Source: Ochrobactrum sp. BTU1 (GTDB taxonomy: Bacteria; Pseudomonadota; Alphaproteobacteria; Rhizobiales; Rhizobiaceae). From it: DNA of 64,000 nt. The translations under genes and the position numbers were made by a program. The notes below the pieces were generated by a model that saw nothing but the letters and a program-made list of their open reading frames with translations, ran no database searches and was not told the DNA's origin. Positions 17,243 through 24,415 of the stretch are shown here, piece after piece. Within the stretch, counting starts at the first letter, position 1. The number at the start of each line of letters is the position of its first letter. The stretch is taken from the NCBI GenBank assembly GCA_018798825.1, contig CP076355.1, forward strand, positions 588,001 to 652,000, read 5' to 3'.

Positions 17243-17575
17243 TCACCGCAAAATATTGAACAGTTCATTCCCCTTTTTGCAGAACTCCATAACGTTCCCG
17301 TTCGCGGTGACGCCTTTCGCTAACGCATCGCCTTGGATTTGTGATTTTTTCATAGAGATTATCGCGACGTCCAAGCCTTTTTCTTCTGCAATGGCGTTAT
17401 AGGTTTTCATATATCCTTTGCTGTGTTCTCTTACGTAGCCTGGCTTATCGAAACAAAGTACAGCATATGAGTTGTGAAGCTTCATCCGTTCTTCGGCAGA
17501 ACTTAATTGCAACTCCGAATGAGCAATGCCGGTAGTGGCGAATACAAAAAATGCGGTAAATATTCTTTTCAACAA
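17243..17575 (-). CDS. Small exported protein of unknown function
   Basis: 110 residues with a signal peptide (MLKRIFTAFFVFATTGIAHS). The mature part has two Cys (VLCFDKPGY and MEFCKKG), which may form a disulphide in the periplasm. I do not recognise the family. It is the first gene inside the island next to the tRNA-Ser end and reads towards it. A secreted two-Cys protein at 20490 in the same island has a similar plan. Confidence 0.65.
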   Translation of the reverse strand: MLKRIFTAFFVFATTGIAHSELQLSSAEERMKLHNSYAVLCFDKPGYVREHSKGYMKTYNAIAEEKGLDVAIISMKKSQIQGDALAKGVTANGNVMEFCKKGNELFNILR

Positions 17576-17746
17576 TTCACTCCCCCCTTTAGATTAAATA
17601 ACAACCGCCTCAGAAGACTGACATTTGCCGTGATTCGTGTCTCGAGCGATTATTCAAATTTGCTTATAGCGGCATCTGATTGAGTTTTGTTATCGTCGTG
17701 GTTAGTCAACAAGCGGTTGGTCGCCGCCGATTCATCTTGTTCGGTT

Positions 17747-17771
17747 GTAATGTGCAAAAAGTGCACATTAC
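17747..17771. repeat. Perfect 10-bp inverted repeat downstream of tRNA-Arg
   Basis: GTAATGTGCA and TGCACATTAC around a 5-base loop. It lies 27 bases past the tRNA-Arg 3' end (minus strand) and may terminate or process that transcript; there is no T-tail. Confidence 0.6.
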
Positions 17772-17797
17772 TGGTCCGGCTGGTAAGGCCGGGTTTG

Positions 17798-17874
17798 TGG
17801 CGATCCCGGTAGGGTTCGAACCTACGACAACCGGCTTAGAAGGCCGGTGCTTTATCCAGCTGAGCTACGGGACC
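17798..17874 (-). tRNA. tRNA-Arg(TCT)
   Basis: A 77-base cloverleaf on the minus strand: acceptor GGTCCCG/CGGGATC (one G-U pair), D-arm with AGCTCAGCTGGATAAAGC, anticodon loop CTTCTAA giving TCT, T-arm GTAGG-TTCGAAC-CCTAC, discriminator G and encoded CCA. It decodes AGA, a codon rare in moderate-to-high GC hosts but frequent in AT-rich phage genes. Confidence 0.93.
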
Positions 17875-17881
17875 GAAACTT

Positions 17882-17980
17882 TTAGCGTCGGCGCGGATCG
17901 GTATAGATAACGACAGCTATTGCAGCCCACGAGCCTACAATGCCACAGACGCAGCCGATGATGAATGATGCCAAGGCCAT
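17882..17980 (-). CDS. 32-residue single-span membrane peptide
   Basis: Starts with ATG overlapping the stop of the upstream gene (TGATG), so it is likely translated by re-initiation. It contains one membrane span (FIIGCVCGIVGSWAAIAVVIY) followed by a positive tail DPRRR. The function is unknown; such peptides occur in phage and plasmid operons. It is the last gene of a five-gene minus-strand string. Confidence 0.55.
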   Translation of the reverse strand: MALASFIIGCVCGIVGSWAAIAVVIYTDPRRR

Positions 17981-18243
17981 CACTGTTGCTCACTCATGGC
18001 TGACAGGGCATCCTCAGCACGACCACAGGCCAGTTCTAGCGCTTTCGTGTTAAAGCCGTTCTGAATGCCGTCACGGACTAGCAGTGTTAAGGTGAAAAGC
18101 TCGGCTTGAGTGTTATCCACCTTGTTGGCCACGTCTTTGACAAGCACTTCATGTATTGAAAGAAGCGACCTGATAGCCCCGCGTTCACCGTCTTCGTTGG
18201 TCGCTATGAGATGATCTATTATGGCCTCGTATTGCTCCGTCAT
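17980..18243 (-). CDS. Small unknown protein of the island operon
   Basis: 87 residues from the ATG at 18243, which overlaps the previous stop as ATGA. The sequence is soluble, acidic and mostly helical (MTEQYEAIIDHLIATNEDGE...), with no recognised motif. Two further minus-strand genes just upstream have a similar size, charge and stop-start overlap, so the three products may act together. Phage-type hypothetical gene. Confidence 0.65.
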   Translation of the reverse strand: MTEQYEAIIDHLIATNEDGERGAIRSLLSIHEVLVKDVANKVDNTQAELFTLTLLVRDGIQNGFNTKALELACGRAEDALSAMSEQQ

Positions 18244-18467
18244 GCTCCGGCCCCCCCACACCTCAACGCGATTAGCTCGGTTTCAAGCTGGTCATGCGCG
18301 TTGTCTAGAGCGTCGACTTTATCGGCAAGGATACGAATTAGATAAGGATAGGCGCGCTCACACAATTCGCGGTCACCCATGTCCAGATAGACCAGAGTAT
18401 CGGCCAGGGCTTTTAACTCTGACACGTTATTGCTTATGTCGTAGAAGGTCGTTTGATTGTTGGTCAT
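18240..18467 (-). CDS. Small unknown protein of the island operon
   Basis: 75 residues from the ATG at 18467, again an ATGA overlap with the gene upstream. It is predicted all-helical with heptad-like leucines (ALADTLVYLD, ILADKVDALDNAHDQLETELIAL), so a coiled coil is possible. No known family recognised. Confidence 0.65.
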   Translation of the reverse strand: MTNNQTTFYDISNNVSELKALADTLVYLDMGDRELCERAYPYLIRILADKVDALDNAHDQLETELIALRCGGAGA

Positions 18468-18709
18468 GCAGGCCTCCCCACCACGACAGGCCAAGCTGCC
18501 CGCAGAATGTTAGCAATTTCACGGTGTTTATCGTGAAGTGCCACGGTGCCAAGGTTTTGAGGCAGATCTTCAGTCAACATGTCCATAACGCGGATGGCGG
18601 CATCTAAACGGCCGAATGCGTCGTCGAGCTCGAAGAACGCCTCTCTGGCAACTTCTAGCGGGTCATTAGACGTAGCTTTGCCGTTTACCGGCGCGGTTGT
18701 GCGTGGCAT
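18464..18709 (-). CDS. Small unknown protein of the island operon
   Basis: 81 residues with a strong ribosome site (GAGGAG) before the ATG at 18709. Acidic helical centre (ARE, FFELDDAFGRLDAAIRVMDML). It begins the run of ATGA-overlapping genes reading towards 17882. A frameshifted gene lies just upstream on the same strand. No function can be assigned. Confidence 0.7.
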   Translation of the reverse strand: MPRTTAPVNGKATSNDPLEVAREAFFELDDAFGRLDAAIRVMDMLTEDLPQNLGTVALHDKHREIANILRAAWPVVVGRPA

Positions 18710-18755
18710 GTTGGTCTCCTCGGTGATTTTAGGGTGTGAAGGCGGCGCGCTCTGC

Positions 18756-18973
18756 TTAAGCCGCAGTCAGATAATTCTGGCCATGAACCGTAACGACCAT
18801 ATCGAGTTCGCTAGCAACGTCTTCGGCTTGCATGATCAGCTTGAATGCGGTGTGCTTAGAAACTTCGTGGTAGACTTCACCGTCACACCGTCAATCTTCA
18901 CGTCAAACGCGTACACCTTGCAGTTTCGGTCGAAGCGCTTCGAAATGTTGATCTTCGTGATGTCGGTCGGCAT
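18756..18973 (-). pseudogene. Frameshifted small gene, first of the island minus-strand operon
   Basis: From ATG at 18973 the frame reads MPTDITKINISKRFDRNCKVY, then FDVKIDGVTV, but ends early as a 45-residue product. Shifting by one base around GGTGAAGTC lets the frame continue EVYHEVSKHTAFKL... to QNYLTAA and stop at 18756, a much more protein-like sequence. The span is 218 bases, not a multiple of three. This looks like one lost or gained base in a gene of about 72 codons. A sequencing error is the alternative. The divergent XRE operator is just upstream. Confidence 0.6.
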
Positions 18974-19007
18974 AGTGCAGCGGCTTTCGGTTGTGTCTTT
19001 CTCGTCT

Positions 19008-19036
19008 ATAAAAATAACCGGCAGGGTTATTTTTAT
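19008..19036. promoter_or_regulatory. Perfect 12-bp inverted repeat, likely XRE operator
   Basis: ATAAAAATAACC, spacer GGCAG, GGTTATTTTTAT. It lies between the divergent minus-strand operon (start 18973) and the XRE gene (start 19071), 35 bases before each, the expected place for an autoregulatory operator. Confidence 0.75.
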
Positions 19037-19070
19037 TGCTCTAAAAGCCGTAAAAGCCTATGCTTGGTTT

Positions 19071-19304
19071 ATGATTACATCAGATCAAATCCGCGCTGCG
19101 AGAGCGTTTCTCAACTGGAAGCAGACCGACTTAGCGGCGGCTGCGAACATCTCAGAGATGAGCGTGAAAAACGTAGAAAAGGGTCAAACCGACACCCGTG
19201 TTAGTACCCTAAAAGCAATAGAACAGGCCTTTACGGCCGCTGGGATGGAATTTATTAATGAATCTTATCGCACTGGAATAGTATTATTTCATAACAAAGA
19301 GTAA
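19071..19304 (+). CDS. XRE-family helix-turn-helix regulator
   Basis: 77 residues from the ATG at 19071; the open frame extends upstream to 18579 but crosses the operator and the antisense genes, so that start is rejected. A single HTH_3 domain fills residues 5-62 (QIRAARAFLNWKQTDLAAAA, then ISEMSVKNVEKG). No second domain is present. Probably a dimeric repressor of itself and the divergent operon through the 12-bp inverted repeat. Confidence 0.85.
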   Translation: MITSDQIRAARAFLNWKQTDLAAAANISEMSVKNVEKGQTDTRVSTLKAIEQAFTAAGMEFINESYRTGIVLFHNKE

Positions 19305-19376
19305 TATATTAAGGTGAGGGGTGGTGTGAAGTCCTCGTATAATTAAGATTGGATAATTATAATATTAACGATGATT

Positions 19377-20279
19377 TCAATTGAATAAATTTACTGAAAT
19401 TCTTAAAAAGGTCTCTATAGATGGAATTAGCAATATTATGAAACCAAATAAATAGGCGAAAATACACAGAAGTCGTTGTGTTGGCAAAGATAAGTCATCG
19501 ACCATGTAACTTAGATGGTATACATCGCTCTGAAATTTAAAAGATCCTTCTTTTAGGGGGATTGTGATTCGCCACATAATTCTCGGCGCCGAAACGATAT
19601 CTTTGGCCATGTTGTCTACACTTATGTAACCGTTCGGCATAACATAATGAGTAGATACGGTGCCAAGTCTATACACCCCGTCGTCTTCGATGTCGTCCGT
19701 TCTAGGTGCAACAAAATCATGAGCTTCAGGCTCATTCTGCTCCCATTCATGATCGCCATAAATACGCATCAGAAGTGAGTAAGTTAATTGGCCAAGCTCA
19801 TCACTGTATGCTAATCCATCTCGAAAGGTTTTTGAACGCCACTCAAGGACGTCTGCATCTCGGGCGTATGCTTCTGCAATTGTCTCAAACGAAGAAATGC
19901 AAAGAGTTGGCGAATTTAGACCGAGACGAGACCTGTTATAATCGTCTGAAAAAGGGAACTTTGCGATTTTTTCCGGGCAATAAAGAGAATATAGGATTGA
20001 CCCTACACCTAAGAAAAATAATCCAAAATATATGTAGTATAGTTTAGCAAGCGCATATGAACTGATGCCACTGGTGCCATTAGCAATGCCTACAGCATCC
20101 AGAAAAACAGTTGAAAAATCGAGAACATCGATAACGTTTTGGTTAAATATCAGTAGCCCACCTACGAACGGCGCCACGATTGTCAAGCGAACAATGTATG
20201 AATTACCAACCCTGGTTAATGTTGACCACTTCGCTCTCGTTGACATCCCCTTCAAGAGATTTTTAAGAAAGAATACCAA
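19377..20279 (-). CDS. Unknown membrane protein of the island
   Basis: 300 residues from a TTG at 20279; an ATG at 20246 (MSTRAKWSTL) is the alternative. Two or three spans near the N terminus (about 30-50, 78-105), a cytoplasmic or periplasmic acidic domain of about 150 residues (including DHEWEQNEPEAHDF), and a C-terminal span (LLCIFAYLFGFIILLIP). Low GC and AGA/ATA-rich codons set it apart from the flanking genome. Family not recognised; cargo gene of unknown role. Confidence 0.65.
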   Translation of the reverse strand: MVFFLKNLLKGMSTRAKWSTLTRVGNSYIVRLTIVAPFVGGLLIFNQNVIDVLDFSTVFLDAVGIANGTSGISSYALAKLYYIYFGLFFLGVGSILYSLYCPEKIAKFPFSDDYNRSRLGLNSPTLCISSFETIAEAYARDADVLEWRSKTFRDGLAYSDELGQLTYSLLMRIYGDHEWEQNEPEAHDFVAPRTDDIEDDGVYRLGTVSTHYVMPNGYISVDNMAKDIVSAPRIMWRITIPLKEGSFKFQSDVYHLSYMVDDLSLPTQRLLCIFAYLFGFIILLIPSIETFLRISVNLFN

Positions 20280-20489
20280 CTCTCGCCCCCGGGCTTATTT
20301 CCTTGAACTGACTTCTAGACGAGTGTCGTGCTATTGGGAAGGTCCACATACAGTCGGCCGTAGCCATTACATCTAGAAGCCGATTTACACAGGAGTAGAG
20401 CTTTACACTGGAAATATTGAAAGGTCTTTCTGGGGTAACTTGCCCGATTTCCGATCCCGATCTACATTGCCCTCAAATCAGAGGGCATC

Positions 20490-20801
20490 ATGAAACGTCT
20501 CATTCTCATCTCGGCATTACTGACAGCAACCAGCGCATGGGCTGATGATAAGGCCAGCACCGATAAGCTATGTGCAGGCTGGGGCGGGTTGGCTGCCAAG
20601 ATTATGGAGCTTCGTCAGGACGAGGCGCCAATGAGTCGAGTGATGGAAATTGCTGCCGGAAGTGCTGATGATACGAGAGAGCGCAATGTCGTCATGGCTG
20701 CATATAACGAACCTGCGTATGGGTCTGATGGCGCCAAGCAAGAGGCGGTCGACGCGTTCCGCAATAAAATCGAGCTCGAATGCTATAAGTCTGTCAAATA
20801 G
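20490..20801 (+). CDS. Small exported protein of unknown function
   Basis: 103 residues with a typical signal peptide (MKRLILISALLTATSAWA). The mature part has two Cys (KLCAGWGG and ELECYKS), probably a disulphide. AGAGGG precedes the ATG. Similar small exported two-Cys proteins are common in prophages of this group; the function is unknown. The next gene starts 12 bases later. Confidence 0.7.
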   Translation: MKRLILISALLTATSAWADDKASTDKLCAGWGGLAAKIMELRQDEAPMSRVMEIAAGSADDTRERNVVMAAYNEPAYGSDGAKQEAVDAFRNKIELECYKSVK

Positions 20802-20813
20802 CGGCCCACGAAA

Positions 20814-21599
20814 ATGTCTTTTACTCGCCGAATCTGTATTCGATGGCTTGCACGGATAACTCTTAAGCGCCCAATCAAGGGGGGAAGAATATACCTATCT
20901 CCTCCAGAAAGTCTGAAGAATAATTGCTATTCTTTAAAACTGATTGAGCCAGATAACTCATCTGAATACGTGATTGAAGGCAGGAAGCAGCAAGCACTTG
21001 AAGGTCTTCGTTTTGATGAAGAGAGATTTGATCGTGGGGGAATTCAAGATCAAATTCAGAACTCTCAACTAGCGCGATTTAAAGTTTATTTCGTTCATTA
21101 TTATAAGGGGTTTAGATTTAAATACGATCACGCGTTTAAAGCTCTATTTCATCATTATACTAGATTCTATTTATTTTACGTTGTTATCGATAATCTTAAG
21201 CAGCGCAAATACAATAAAATGAAACTTGCAAACATTGATAGATATAAAGTTTTGCAAATGATCTTAAATAACAATATTGACGACATTAGATCGTATCAAA
21301 ATTCCTTTACTCTAATTGAGCAAATTTACACATCAAGGTGGGTTCACCACCCAGACAATAAAAAGCTTATGAACTATTACAGTTTAGTATTCGACTCTCT
21401 GCACAAAAGCGGTGATCTCGAGAAGGATGGAATGCAAAACTACCGTATAACTGGTCAAGGGCTGAGTACCCTCTCAAAATATGAAACAGATTTTCGTCGT
21501 CATCGCGACAATGTAATCCAGCAAATAATCTTGGCTGTACTGACGTTCGCTCTTGTCTTGATCGGAGCAGGTGATCTGATCGTAAATCTAACAAAATAA
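20814..21599 (+). CDS. Unknown protein with C-terminal membrane anchor
   Basis: 261 residues, basic and aromatic (FKVYFVHYYKGFRFKYDHAFKALFHHYTRFYLFY), with one C-terminal span (IILAVLTFALVLIGAGDLIVNL). The middle region RYKVLQMILNNN and LEKDGMQNYRITGQGLSTLSKYE resembles winged-helix segments, but I cannot name a family. AT-rich composition, unlike the host flanks. A hairpin at 21601 follows. Confidence 0.65.
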   Translation: MSFTRRICIRWLARITLKRPIKGGRIYLSPPESLKNNCYSLKLIEPDNSSEYVIEGRKQQALEGLRFDEERFDRGGIQDQIQNSQLARFKVYFVHYYKGFRFKYDHAFKALFHHYTRFYLFYVVIDNLKQRKYNKMKLANIDRYKVLQMILNNNIDDIRSYQNSFTLIEQIYTSRWVHHPDNKKLMNYYSLVFDSLHKSGDLEKDGMQNYRITGQGLSTLSKYETDFRRHRDNVIQQIILAVLTFALVLIGAGDLIVNLTK

Positions 21600-21600
21600 A

Positions 21601-21618
21601 GGGCAGCTGAAGCTGCCC
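21601..21618. terminator. Hairpin between convergent island genes
   Basis: GGGCAGCT, GA, AGCTGCCC; the minus-strand side is followed by TTTATTTT, so it best terminates the zinc-ribbon gene at 21627. Confidence 0.65.
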
Positions 21619-21626
21619 CATGTTGC

Positions 21627-21857
21627 TTAGGGCTTTTTAAACGCCTTACGGAATGCGGCGCGCACATCATCTTTCGCTTGCATGGCCGCCGCTGACCTCG
21701 CCCGTGCTTTCACTTCGCCCCACGTTCCAAAGGTCGTTTCGCAATCCGGATTTTTGCAAAAGACAAGGGATTCGTCGTTTTCCTTGTCTTCAATATTTAC
21801 TCCCTTGGTGCCACATTTGCCGCAAGAGAGAGAAGCTGTGTATTCGACTGTGGTCAT
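21627..21857 (-). CDS. Small zinc-ribbon-like protein
   Basis: 76 residues from the ATG at 21857; an upstream start at 21944 is less likely because the ATG here follows AAGG and starts the conserved part. Two Cys pairs (SCGKCG and FCKNPDC) fit a zinc ribbon, followed by a basic helical tail (VRAAFRKAFKKP). Such proteins occur in phage genomes as DNA- or RNA-binding accessories. The function is not known. Confidence 0.7.
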   Translation of the reverse strand: MTTVEYTASLSCGKCGTKGVNIEDKENDESLVFCKNPDCETTFGTWGEVKARARSAAAMQAKDDVRAAFRKAFKKP

Positions 21858-21944
21858 GTAATTGAACCTTTCTGATAGATTTTGATTATTTACCGCCTCG
21901 ATACCGCCACTTAGAATGATGGCCGACGCGGACACCAACGGCAA

Positions 21945-22303
21945 GCATCGCGGGTGTTGCGTGCTGGGTTTTTAACGGGAAAATTGCAGAGCGCCCCGAA
22001 CGCCGACGCTCGCGTTGTCATATCTCGTAATCGAACAAAACAAGAACATAACTTCTGTGGAAGTCCATGCCTTTAGCTTGGCTGGGAAGGGCGCACAAAT
22101 ATGTTTTGTGAGATATTGATTTCACTAGCGGCTCGCGGGGTCGCCCTGGAAAGTGACATATCCCGCGAACCAAATGCTAGTTGGAGCTGTACCCGCAGGC
22201 GGGAAATGGTTGGCGCCATTTCCCGTTGGGGCACGCTGTCATTGTGCACCGACCAATTTAAACTGACAAGATAAACCGTGTCGGACGTGTATGATGACTG
22301 TGG
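21945..22303. other. Non-coding stretch in the island
   Basis: No convincing gene. It holds a perfect 10-bp inverted repeat, CGGGAAATGG (22200-22209) and CCATTTCCCG (22216-22225), around TTGGCG, and several near-palindromes. It could be a regulatory or replication-related site of the former element. Confidence 0.4.
22200..22225. repeat. Perfect 10-bp inverted repeat
   Basis: CGGGAAATGG-TTGGCG-CCATTTCCCG, about 80 bases upstream of the interrupted membrane gene at 22304; no T-run follows. Confidence 0.65.
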
Positions 22304-22996
22304 ATGAAGTTTCTTGTCTTTAAATTACTGTGTGCTGGGGGCAGCGTGTTAAAGAAATTTTCTACAAATCGTGAATACTCGGGCATCGTTCTGATTATAG
22401 CTTTTATTATTTATGCGCTTCTGTTCGGGTTAGTTCTAGGTTCTATATGGGGATTGAAACCTAGTAATGACGTTCAAGTTCCGCACGGTGCAATTGATTA
22501 CTGAGTGTATCGTTACCAAACTCTGATAGGCAGTTTGTTTGTGTTGGTGCCCGTAGCGTTTGCTATTGAGCAATTAAAAGAAACACGACGACAACACGAA
22601 CAGAGTGCAAGATTACCATTTCTCTCGGAATTATCTGCTATGAACCATGCGCAAGCTATTGCCTTACGTTATGTAGAGTCGGGATGGGCCACAAAGATTT
22701 TGCAATCATACATGGGAAAGCAACCGGAACCCACACAAGCTGAAATAGATGCACTGGCTTTAGCTCTTGATCCGACATCTGCTTACGCTCTCAGATTGTT
22801 GGGTGACGCGATAGCAGGAAAGACCATTCCGAAGCCTACGGGTGGCACATTTGTTAATATAGCTCAAAGTCTAGCCGCATCATTTGGACCATTGGAAACT
22901 CCAGAAGATGCAAATAAGAGATTTGCCGCCGAAAAGCTCAAGAATGCAATAGACGCTCGACGTTCATTCTTAAGACTATTCATAACCGGTATATGA
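22304..22996 (+). pseudogene. Membrane protein gene interrupted by an in-frame TGA
   Basis: A 66-codon frame ends with TGA at 22502-22504, and the same frame continues without a break to 22996. The first part has one span (SGIVLIIAFIIYALLFGLVLG), the second a span (YQTLIGSLFVLVPVAFAI) followed by EQLKETRRQHEQSARLPFLSEL. Two spans followed by a QLxxTRxQ helix is a common layout of one phage/island protein family, so the two frames were probably one 230-residue protein. The second frame could also be translated from the GTG at 22505, directly abutting the stop. Confidence 0.6.
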
Positions 22997-23074
22997 ACGG
23001 CCCGAAGGCCGCTCCTCCTAAAGCGTTGCTGCGCCTGGAAAGAAATTGTGAAAAGCCATATTGCCTCCTGAAAT

Positions 23075-23099
23075 TAGAAAAGGCACCCCGAAGGGTGCC
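23075..23099 (-). terminator. Intrinsic terminator after the tape-measure fragment
   Basis: On the minus strand GGCACCC, short loop, GGGTGCC (plus 23082-23099), then TTTTCTAATTT. Confidence 0.8.
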
Positions 23100-23105
23100 G
23101 AATGG

Positions 23106-23773
23106 TTAGCGCACTAACCCCCGCCTCGATGCCTGCTTGCTATCCCGCGCGAAGCGCATTGGACCTGATTTATCGTATTGGCGTAGTCCCTGATTAACGG
23201 CATCACTGACAATGGCGCGGATGGTCTCGTCACCATTGGCGGCAATGCTAATGTTAATTTGAGGCTGGACGCGAACTTCCTTCGGCTGTTGTGCAGCTTG
23301 CAGCACAGGCATGGAAGGCACTCTAAAGGATTGAAACCCCGGCGCTCCACCCACGTCATAGCCACGAACGCCACGACGCATCGCTTCCACAGTGGCAATA
23401 CCGCCAGCCTTGCGCACATCGTTTTGCGACCAAACAACTTCGCCCTTGTGAACAACACCGGCTGGCTGTTTAACGCCTCCCGGGCCTGTGTATCCGCCGT
23501 CATTGAAGCCACGTAGACCAGACCAAGGATCGAGATTTACTCCGCCACCGCCACCAAACATGCTCAGGATGCCGCCAAGGATACCGCCGCCGCCTGCATT
23601 GTTGACTTTGAAAATAGCGTCGAGAACATCATTCAAAAGACGATCCGCAACATTGCTAAGAGCGTTAGCGAGCGATTCAGCAGCGTTTTCGCCATTTAGC
23701 ATACCTTGGATGATTGAGCCGGTTGCCTCACGTGCCGTGTCGTTGATCTCTGTCAGCCGTTGCTGGCTGCTCG
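23106..23773 (-). pseudogene. Phage tail tape-measure protein, C-terminal fragment
   Basis: The open frame continues upstream of the ATG at 23702 to about 23773 (RLTEINDTAREATGSIIQGM), then ends at a junction with unrelated plus-strand coding DNA. The fragment has the typical tape-measure tail: amphipathic AAESLANALSNVADRL, a glycine-rich segment (GGGGILGGILSMFGGGGG), the FNDGGYTGPG and VHKGEVVWSQNDVRKAGG motifs and a long basic end. Full tape-measure proteins are 600 residues or more, so most is missing. It is direct evidence that the island derives at least partly from a tailed phage. Confidence 0.8.
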
Positions 23774-24072
23774 AAGCTATTGAAAGCAGAATTGAAGGCT
23801 ATAAAGCTAAACTTGATGACATTAAAGAGCGGCTGGATTCCGGGGATTTTCATTCGGTCAGCGATGATCGAATGGTTCCGCCTGGGGTTGAGTTTAGGGA
23901 TTACAAAAGATTTATTTCATCCACCCGTTTTAAGCTTGATGTTGCGTTCAGATCATTAAAGACAATCTCGTTTTTGTTGGTTGACGTTGGCCCGCCACTT
24001 GTATTCGCAGTTTTCGCAATAAAGAAAACAAAAGCTCTTAGTCATATTTCGGCGCTTTTATCGTTGAGTTGA
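23774..24072 (+). pseudogene. 5'-truncated plus-strand gene fragment
   Basis: About 98 codons with no start of their own, joined head-on to the tape-measure fragment at about 23773. The residue string IESRIEGYKAKLDDIKERL looks like a coiled coil, followed by a conserved-looking VPPGVEFRDYKRF and a hydrophobic end (ISFLLVDVGPPLVFAVFAI). It ends before a good terminator, so the 3' end is original. The family is not recognised. Confidence 0.5.
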
Positions 24073-24086
24073 TTATGAATGTCTAC

Positions 24087-24110
24087 AACCCCGCTTTGGC
24101 GGGGTTTTTT
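24087..24110 (+). terminator. Intrinsic terminator after the truncated gene
   Basis: AACCCCGC (24087-24094), loop TTTG, GCGGGGTT (24099-24106), then TTTT. Confidence 0.9.
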
Positions 24111-24415
24111 GTTTGTGCGGTGGGGCAAGCGATTTGAAAAACATAATCAAATCATACGGCCCGTTCCTGTCCTACTTTTCCGCAAGCGATTGAATTGCCT
24201 CGCTTTGTGTAGAACCTCCGGGACCCCGCCCCTTACAACTCATTCGTCTGGTTATGTGCCGGTGTAGCCGCGACAATTGATTGGTTTGATCTGCCAGAAT
24301 GAAACTGACAAATAAATAGGACAATCAAATCATATCAGCTGCGTCGTGCTAATTTTCTCTGTGCGACTGAGATATAGTTTCGCAAAATAGGTCAGGTCAT
24401 AATTTATGGTAAATC
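24111..24415. other. Intergenic stretch without a gene
   Basis: No plausible frame. A near-repeat AATCAAATCATA occurs twice (around 24142 and 24323). Nothing else is recognisable. Confidence 0.4.

Noticed and set aside
18579..19070. Upstream extension of the XRE frame (would give a 241-residue protein)
   Set aside because: It runs antisense to the small genes and across the 12-bp operator; the composition is not protein-like, and a good ATG exists at 19071.
23488..23773. Plus-strand frame leading into the 24072-ending fragment
   Set aside because: This part is the mirror of the tape-measure coding strand (Pro-rich antisense of Gly-rich codons), so it is a shadow; only the part after the junction is real.
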